DNA of 64,000 nucleotides, from NCBI GenBank assembly GCA_032207245.1, contig CM063505.1, forward strand, positions 176,483,327 to 176,547,326. The letters are read 5' to 3'. Of this stretch, positions 56,940 to 64,000 are shown in pieces. Source of the DNA: Pardosa pseudoannulata. Taxonomy: Eukaryota; Arthropoda; Arachnida; Araneae; Lycosidae. The translations under genes were made by a program, and so were the position numbers. Position 1 is the first letter of the stretch; each line of letters starts with the position of its first letter. Below the pieces are notes generated by a model. The model was not told the DNA's origin, did no database searches, and saw only the letters and a list, made by a program, of their open reading frames with translations.

Positions 56940-57322
56940 TTCCCTTCACGTGATTCTTCCGGAACCTTCCAGACCCAGGGTGAGGCAATCCCCGCCTGGA
57001 TCAGCTGATCCGTTTCCAGATGTGGCCGAAAGGTCGTCTTTAAGCCCACCACCGAAAAAATAAATTCTTTTTGTGGTACCGGTAACGGGGAACAGATGTG
57101 CACTATAGCATCGCTCAATTAACCCTCTAAGCGGTTCGCACGTACAATTCCACCAAACCGATGATGTCTTCAAAGCGGTTGTCACGTACAATTTTCGACC
57201 TCCAAAAACGTTCCGAAAATGGATGTATTGTACATTTCTGCCAGTGTTTTCCATCATGGAGTTTTGAGGTAGGAGGGTCAGGTCGATTGTTTAGGAACTG
57301 CACCCCTACTCCCTGAGGCACA

Positions 57323-57954
57323 AAGAAGCTGATAGCTTTTCATAGCTTTGTAAATCTCTATTTCGAAGTATTTCGTTTGCGGTAATAGATGTATCTCTAA
57401 TTGCACCACTTAATTATCTTGGAGAACTTTCGTAAAATTATAAATAAGTCTTTCAAAGAATATTTTTATTTGTACTTTTAGAATCCATTATCTCTTATGG
57501 GATGATCTTCTAGACTCGACGAGCTTTATGTGTATTAAAAATTAATAATCTGTAACGTCTATTTATATATCTATTTGTAACCGGAAGTAAAAGGATAATA
57601 ACGAGGGTGGGTTTCCCGAATTCCAATCTAGTCGACAAAGGGTGAAGTAAAAAATCATAGAACGCTTTGGTCACTGACACAAGAAAATTTTAGCGTATTT
57701 TTGGAGACTTTTTTTCCTCGGTGTGTTCCCCTCGGAGCGTTAATAATTATTACCCGAGTCTTTTCACTAAAATAGACGCGCTGGTTCCAGCGTACCGACA
57801 GTTTTCAATTACGTCCATTTAAACTTAAGTCGTGGGTTTGTTGACGGGACCTAGTACACAAACGTGTATTGTTAGGACTACACGCTTCTACCTGCAGCTA
57901 ACCGTAATTGTCCGCTGCTAAAGGTCACCTTCAGTTACAATATCGTTACAATAT
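57323..57954. other. Unannotated interval
   Basis: No recognised frame. 57,590-57,900 is less AT-rich, with nothing I can name. Confidence 0.3.
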
Positions 57955-58060
57955 CAACGCTGCTATACATAACTCAAAAACGATTATCCCATAATGTATG
58001 GCATTTAGGGATGTTCTAACACCTAACTTGAGCCCCACTATATTTGTTACAATTTTGTAC
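57955..58060 (+). repeat. Dispersed repeat, family C, copy 3 (3' part)
   Basis: ATAACTCAAAAACGATTAT, then ATTTAGGGATGTTCTAACAC and TTGAGCCCC align with the later blocks of the copy at 40.2 kb (TTAGGACTGTTTTAACATC, TTGTGCCCC). Confidence 0.5.
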
Positions 58061-58178
58061 AGTATATAACGAAAGCTCTCATTATAACAAATATTAAAAC
58101 TCTCCCAACCGCCACCAGATGGCAGTGCTTGATATCTACTCACGAATTAATGTAACATTACTCGTATTCTTTTGATAT

Positions 58179-58813
58179 CAGGGCCTTAACTAGGGTGTGG
58201 CAAAAGTGGCATTTGCTAAGAGTCCATTAGCCTTAGGGGTGCCGCACCGTGAGGAAAAGGGGTCCAAAAGAGGACTATTCGCCCAGAGTAGAAATCGGTA
58301 AAGATGAAAAACAATTTATTTTTATTAAAAAATCCAATGTGTTTAAAAAAAATTTTTTAATTTTCTTTTTTTTTAAATGTTTCTAGAAACTAAACTTCTT
58401 ATTCTTATAAAATATTTACCAAACACCCCTAATATGCTTTAATATAAATCCGGGTATTTCTTTTAAATTTTGAATTTATTAAAGTTATTAAAACTAAATT
58501 CAAATTTAGAAATTTGCCACTTTTTTATGAAAATTCAGCGTCTAAATAAAAAACATTTTCCTCAAATAAACGATTCAATTTATCCACAAAATAATATGCC
58601 CAAAGTGTTCAAAAATATTTTTTTAAATATTAAAAAGGTAAAATAGAAGAAAAATTTAAAAATTAATATATTAAGAACATTTTAAGAATTAACAAAATAT
58701 TTTGAGTTCATTCTGAATATATGAATAGCAAAAACACATGTTTATATATTTTTGCATTACATTTGCTGTAAAAGCGCAGACCAGTTTTTTGCCGCGGGCG
58801 TTACAGGACCTAG
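58179..58813. mobile_element. hAT MITE with perfect 8-bp target duplication
   Basis: The left end CAGGGCCTTAACTAGGGTGT and the right end, complemented, CTAGGTCCTGTAACGCCCGC align up to a shared GGCAAAA. TTTGATAT lies immediately outside both ends (58,171-58,178 and 58,814-58,821). The interior is AT-rich and non-coding, with GTGCCGCACCGTGAGG near the left end. The frame at 58,752-59,036 crosses the right end and is rejected. Confidence 0.85.
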
Positions 58814-58821
58814 TTTGATAT

Positions 58822-59959
58822 TAGTAAACTCTAATAATTTAGCAACATGTACAGTTACTCTCTTGATTAAAGAATCGGAGGATCATATCTCACATTCAAA
58901 TAAAATAAGTTTAAATGTAGTGCTGCAAATAAATATGTATAGTTTAATAGGCGTACCAGCAGGTCATGTAAACAGTTGCTTATTCAAAAAACGTAAGAAA
59001 ATTCACAATATTCAACAATTGTGGGAGAAAAAATAATACCGTTAAGATTATCAAAATTTCTAACAGTCACCAGTACGAACTAAAATCTACTAGTATTTTA
59101 CCCTCAAGCAATTGTATAATTATTGGGTTTTAGACTTAGCCCTTTCACCTATCCTTGTACGCAATAAAACATATTTAAACAGGGGGGTTCGAAGAAGTTT
59201 ATTCAACTGTCCGAGTCTCTAAAAAAATATTATTTCAGCTTAGATTTTTTTTCTACATCAAGGAATGTGCATTTTCATATGACTCAATTGGTTACCTGAG
59301 AATAGACTCATTTAGTGCTCATAATTAAAATTTAATGCAAGTATTACAATTTGGAAATATTTTCCCTTTTTTTTTGGTTCTGTACACTTTAAATTTTCTC
59401 ATGGATTCGTCTTTACTATGACGTCGTCTTTGCCTTGCATCCGAATTGCAAAATCGCTATTACATTTGTTTAAACCTACAGTCACTTTACTGTGACTATC
59501 CCCCAAGGTCACGTGCTCCATAGTTGGGATCTGTGTCACATGCATGATGTAGTTTGTTCTGGAAGCGGATCCATTTTCTGACGTTTGTTTACATTTATCT
59601 AAAAATCAGTAAACAGCGATATTCCTTGGCAGAAAAAACAGTGTGTTGGGATGAGTAAGATTCAGGGACAAAAGGGTTGGATCGAAATCCGCTTCCTCTT
59701 CACGACAGATAAGGCTGACCTTTATGGTACGAAATACGTGATTAATCGCCGAGTGTTTACATAAGGGAAACAAACACACCAAGGTGAATGGCCGATTCCG
59801 AATTCACTAGTACGACAAAAAATGCCTCCGCCAGAGTCGAAGGTTCTAGTACAACGGTAGGCAAATGCAGAACTCGTACTTCTTTTGTAACTTTATTTAT
59901 TTGCCATATTATTGTAGATAGGCCATTAATTTTTGAAATAATACTTATTGAAAAAGCGG
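58822..59959. other. Unannotated interval
   Basis: 59,400-59,780 is less AT-rich and has no recognised frame; the 87-codon plus frame at 59,788-60,051 runs into the tandem array. One CACGTG lies at about 59,511. Confidence 0.3.
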
Positions 59960-60083
59960 GAACTAAAAGTATTATTGGAATATTATTGGAATTATTTTAT
60001 TGGAAAAGACATTACAAATGTAATAAAGATCTATTTCAATATTTTTCCTGAAACTCTTACCAGAAAAAAATATCAGCACTTAA

Positions 60084-60709
60084 CCCTTAATTTGATAAGA
60101 TGTTTTTTTTTCAACTGCTGTATTTTACCTAGCTCTCGTACCTGACTTTCCTGGGCTTGGCCCAGGAAAATCAGGTACGAGAGCTCCTGAGCGATGTCAA
60201 CTGCTATCTCCTTATTATTTCTCATTTTAATGGGAAAAAATATATATATATATATAAGTACTTGCTACCTAACTGTATTAACTATTCTGTAAAATTAAAC
60301 CCTAGTTACGACTAGATTGAATTCGTAATGAATTTGGGAATTTTAAGCTTTTAAATTTAATTGTTCTACTTCTTTTTGTCATTACTTTTTCTTGCCAAAA
60401 CTCAAGCATCCATTGCCTATTTTATTCCTTTGCCCCAGTTGTAGCCAAATTATAATCTTGAAGTTCTGTGCACCACTTTCACTGAGTCACTGAGTCAACT
60501 ATTTTTTATTTTCTCTTATTTTCCCATGTCTGTATAGACATTAATAATTCTGTAAGACTAATAAGTCTGTAAAATAAACAAAAAAAAATATATCATTTTC
60601 CATTTTTGAGATAATTAAAGTCCGCTGTGGCGAACACTGACAATTATGTTATATAGTAGTTATAAATATACATGTCTGGTGTAGCGGCCAGACTTAGCGA
60701 AATTAAGGG
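60084..60709 (+). mobile_element. TTAA-specific (piggyBac-like) MITE in array unit 1
   Basis: TTAA at 60,080-60,083 and 60,710-60,713. The ends are CCCTTAATTTGATAAGATG and, complemented, CCCTTAATTTCGCTAAGTC. Other array units show the empty site: ATATCCACA(C)TTAAA or CACTTCAAGGAGCTAC where this unit has CAGCACTTAA, the element, then TTAAAGGAGCTAC. It is 626 bp without a transposase frame, and it holds a 26-bp-stem hairpin near its left end. Confidence 0.85.
60131..60185. repeat. Hairpin (26-bp arms, one mismatch, 3-nt loop)
   Basis: The arms contain CTCTCGTACCTGA and TTTCCTGGGC with complements on the other side of TTG. It lies within the MITE, 47 bp from its left end. Confidence 0.93.
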
Positions 60710-62373
60710 TTAAAGGAGCTACTTGCCATTTACTTTCAATATTTGTTAGAACTTTTTGGCGTGACTCCTCTATGCATGTTTCGTTATATTGAAATATCCA
60801 ATTATAATAATTGTATTATAATTTACTATAATTTTATCATATTAATATATTATTTAAATATTATATTATTAAATTACGTTATATTATTCTTATATTATTA
60901 ACTTAAATTATTATTAAATTATAATTATATTCCAATTATAATTATAATTTAATCCCAATTATAATAATTGCAAATGCAATAAAGATCTACTTCAGTTATT
61001 TGTGTTTCGGAAACTCTTACCAGAATCAAAATATCCACACTTCAAGGAGCTACTTGCTTTCTGTGTTCAATATTTTTTAGAACTTTTCGGCTAGACTCCT
61101 CTATGCATGTTTCGTTATATTAAAATATCCAATTATAATAATTGTATTATAATTTACTATAATTTTATCATATTAATTAATATATTATTTAAATATTAAA
61201 TTATTAAATTACGTTATATTATTCTTATAATATTAACTTAAATTATTATTAAATTATAATTATATTCCAATTATAATTATAATTTAGTCCCAATTATAAT
61301 AATTGCAAATGCAATAAAGATCTACTTCAGTTATTTGTCTTTCGGAAACTCTTACCAGAATCAAAATATCCACACTTCAAGGAGCTACTTGCTTTCTGTG
61401 TTCAATATTTTTTAGAACTTTTCGGCGTGACTCCTCTATGCATGTTTCGTTATATTGAAATATCCAATTATAATAAATATATTATAATTTACTATAATTT
61501 TGTCATATTAATTAATATATTATTTAAATATTATATTATTAAATTACGTTATATTATTCTTATATTATTAACTTAAATTATTATTAAATTATAATTATAT
61601 TCCAATTATAATTATAATTTAGTCCCAATTATAATAATTGCAAATGCAATAAAGATCTATTTCAGTTATTTGTTTTTCGGAAACTCTTATCATAATCAAA
61701 ATATCCACACTTCAAGGAGCTGCTTGCTTTCTATGTTCAAAATTTGTTAGAACTTTTGGGTGTGACTCCTCTATGCATATTTCGCAAAATTGAAATAACC
61801 AATTATAATCAATTAATTATATCATAATTTATTATAATTTTGTTATATTAATATATATATAATATTTAATTATGTTATTAACTTAAATTACTGTTATTAT
61901 ATTATTAAATTATAATTGTATTCCAATTATAATTATAATTTGGTCCCAATTATAATAATTGCAAATACAATAAAGATCTACTTCAATTATTTGTCTTTCG
62001 GAAACTCTTACCAGATTCTAAATATCCACATTAAAGGTGCTACTTGCCCTCTATTTTCATTATTTGTTAAAACTTTTTTTGCTTGACACCTCTATGCCTA
62101 TTTCGCAAAATTGAAATATCTAATTATAATAATTATAATTTATTATAATTCGTTATATTAATTTATAAAATATTTAGTTATTAAATTATTAAACTGTATT
62201 ACATTATTAAATTAAATTATTATTATATTATTAAATTATAATTTTATTTCAATTATAATTATTATTTAGTTTCAATTATAATAATTGCAAATGCAATAAA
62301 GATCTACTTCAATTATTTGTCTTTCGGAACTTCTTACCAGAACCAAAATATCCACACTTAAAAGATCCACTTC

Positions 62374-62645
62374 CCCTCTATTTTCAATATTTGTTAGAAC
62401 TTTTTAGTGTGCCTCCTCTATACATATTTCGTAAAATTGAAATATCGTTCATATTTGACTAATTAACATTTTGCATAACTCCTAAGGACTGCTTTAACAA
62501 ATTATGAGCCCTCTATTTTCAATATTTGTTAGAACTTTTTAGTATGCCTCCTCTATACATATTTCGTAAAATTGAAATATCGTTCATATTTGACTAATTA
62601 ATATTTTGCATAACTCCTAAGGACTGCTTTAACAAATTATGAGCC
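62374..62645 (+). repeat. 135-bp tandem duplication
   Basis: CCCTCTATTTTCAATATTTG begins two almost identical units at 62,374 and 62,509. The first half of each derives from the array unit. The second half, with GGACTGCTTTAACAAATTAT, is new. Very few differences separate the two, so the duplication is recent. Confidence 0.92.
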
Positions 62646-63297
62646 GAATTTCAAATAATTGAAAGTCTCAGTTAAATATTTTACATTTTTGTTGCATTTT
62701 AACTTTATGAATATAGTTTTGAAACAATTAAAATACCTACTTTTAATAATTACACATTGTGTATATTTTATATGGTACTTAAGAATCGTAGATAACTTTA
62801 ATTAAATGTATAACGAAATTATGCATTTAATACTATGTAAAGCTGATAAAGCTGTTTATAAAATGTGTATAAAATCTAAATATGAATCTCTCTGTCCTTA
62901 TGCATGACGATTGCTGTTCTATACATGTACGAAAGTTTATAGTATCTGTATTTGCATTATATTTTAAACAATGTCTTGGCAATTACTTTAAAAAAAATTA
63001 TTGCAGTTGCATCAATGCATTACTATTATCATTTCTGGGTCCAGATAGTGCAGAGTTAAGTTCTTGAATTTTTTTTTTTATTTTTTTTAGTGGGAGTTAA
63101 AAAAATTATACCTTTATTATTCTATATCAGTTATCAAATAATACCTTTAATTTGAAAAAATAGTTAGCTATTTAGTTATGTACAATACGCCTAATTTAGG
63201 TAGAAAATTCAAGATACATGATATAAACGGAATAATTTTAACTTCTTCCTGTAATCACATAATACACGTATGAATCAAAACAAAAATTAAAAAATTC
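62646..63297. other. Unannotated interval
   Basis: AT-rich, with a 61-codon unrecognised plus frame (62,882-63,067). Nothing else. Confidence 0.35.
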
Positions 63298-63301
63298 TTA
63301 A

Positions 63302-63499
63302 CCCTTAATTTGGCTAAGTCTGGCCGCTACACCGGACATGTATATTTATAACTACTATATAACATAATTGTCAGTGTTCGCCCCAGCGGACATTAATTAT
63401 CTCAAAAATGGAAAATGATTTTTTTTTGTTTATTTTACAGAGACCCTACTGTCTATACAGATATTAGGATCTAGACAAAACATCTTGTCAAATTAAGGA
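63302..63499 (-). mobile_element. Short relative of the 60-kb MITE, opposite orientation
   Basis: TTAA at 63,298-63,301 and 63,500-63,503. Its left ~180 bp are the complement of the right part of the MITE at 60,530-60,709 (GGCTAAGTCTGGCCGCTACA, ACTGACAATTATG in complement, CCATTTTTGAGATAATTAA in complement). Its right end, complemented, TCCTTAATTTGACAAGATG, matches that MITE's left end. The ~420 bp between, including the hairpin, is missing. Confidence 0.85.
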
Positions 63500-63503
63500 T
63501 TAA

Positions 63504-64000
63504 GAAAAGCATTTCTGTAAATATTTTTCTTTCCTATTGTGCTTCTTTTACACGATAATGCTAGCAACACCAATTAGCAGATAGGAAAACTTTATTTCCG
63601 ATTTCAAGCACGATCCCCTTTTCTGTTGTATACTGTGCTGCTTCCAACTTGAAGGCTGCATATAACTATATCTCTTCTCCGTCGTACTTACACGTTGTCA
63701 TAAAACACTATTTTATTATGGAGAGAAGAGGACTAAAGGAAATACAGTCTCTTTAACAATCTCGGAAAAAGTAGGGAATGAAGTTTTCACTTTCAGTCCC
63801 TTGGGACTCTCTCATAGTTGGTGAAACCTTCATACTTGAAGGACTTCGTTAAGAATAGAGAATTTGCGCATGACGTCAGGTGCAGCAAAAAATGCAGCTC
63901 AATTTCCTCGTTGGCAAAACATTTGAATTTCCTACTAATTGGGCTTGTTATTGGAATTTTAATTTTTTCAATTATTTGAAAATGATAAAAAGCTGTTGCA
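63504..64000. other. Unannotated interval to window end
   Basis: Nothing recognised. Confidence 0.35.

Larger units (their letters stand above)
56324..57322 (-). mobile_element. Solo LTR of an LTR retrotransposon
   Basis: Read on minus, it begins TGTGCCTCAGGGAGTAGGGG and ends CTACTTCAGGACGTCACA, so it starts TG, ends CA and has short inverted ends. A TATA box (CCTATAAAATACG, 56,933-56,939) lies in the middle and an AATAAA signal (56,400-56,405) lies downstream, which gives the U3-R-U5 order. The ~1-kb body is much less AT-rich than its surroundings. No primer-binding site or coding region follows and there is no second LTR. I see no matching 4-6 bp target duplication. The frames on both strands here (up to 103 codons) are not genes. 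The superfamily is probably Ty3/gypsy-like, but this is not proven. Confidence 0.78.
59960..62372 (+). repeat. AT-rich tandem array, ~321-335-bp unit, six partial copies
   Basis: The anchor AATAAAGATCT occurs at 60,022, 60,978, 61,313, 61,648, 61,969 and 62,295. Spacing is 335, 335, 321 and 326 bp once the first is corrected for an inserted MITE. Each unit has GGAAACTCTTACCAGA, ATATCCACACTT, GAGCTACTTGC, TTAGAACTTTT and CTCCTCTATGCAT, then ~180 bp of TAATTATAATTA-type sequence. Units diverge towards the right-hand end. Confidence 0.93.

Noticed and set aside
56541..57321. Several frames of 60-103 codons on both strands
   Set aside because: They lie within the LTR (U3/R/U5) and overlap one another; they show no protein motif.
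58752..59036. 94-codon plus frame
   Set aside because: It crosses the right end of the hAT MITE at 58,813.

Overview
The window is strongly AT-rich nuclear DNA from a eukaryote, most likely an arthropod. Evidence for this: long (TA)n microsatellites, tRNA-derived SINEs, and degraded mariner, hAT, piggyBac-like, pogo-like and Helitron DNA transposons, one LTR, and no operons or dense coding. One dispersed family (40.2, 56.0 and 58.0 kb) looks like a repeat I associate with chelicerates, so a spider is my best guess; this is inference only. I find no host protein-coding gene that I can name. Nearly all open frames are short, and many are microsatellite translations or antisense readings of SINEs or the LTR.

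Layout. 0-3.5 kb: 3' half of a piggyBac-like element, an AT-rich tract, a TTAA-ended repeat with a SINE nested inside it, a hAT MITE with a perfect 8-bp target duplication, a SINE tail, and a Helitron. 4.6-5.2 kb: internally deleted mariner. 6.2-8.3 kb: second Helitron, a SINE and a piggyBac-like MITE. 12.4-13.5 kb: eroded mariner transposase and a SINE. 14.7-16.4 kb: a ~180-bp inverted duplication and a 68-bp quasi-palindrome. 17.3 kb: minus-strand SINE carrying a new hairpin. 20.0-21.8 kb: piggyBac-like element with its Cys-rich C-terminus, then a hAT element. 22-29.5 kb: little recognisable. 29.6-32.1 kb: TTAA-flanked MITE, an unrecognised open frame and four SINE copies. 36.4-39.6 kb: a CACGTG-rich ~0.66-kb tandem repeat, interrupted by a hAT MITE, then a TATA-containing region. 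40-43.5 kb: repeats, microsatellites and a pogo-like element. 46.6-47.5 kb: third Helitron. 53.9-58.8 kb: SINE, dispersed repeats, a ~1-kb solo LTR and a hAT MITE. 60-63.5 kb: a ~330-bp AT-rich tandem array with a TTAA-specific MITE inserted in its first unit, and a short relative of that MITE just beyond the array.

There is no multigene system here. Two observations carry most interest. First, all three Helitrons seem to carry the same fragment of a BEL/Pao-like retrotransposon polyprotein at their 3' end, which implies capture before amplification. Second, at least eight long, near-perfect, short-loop hairpins are scattered through unrelated sequence. In one of them, other copies of the same SINE show that the second arm is an inserted inverted copy, as expected from replication template switching. 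Several insertions can also be checked within the window by intact target duplications or by empty-site comparison with paralogous repeat units.
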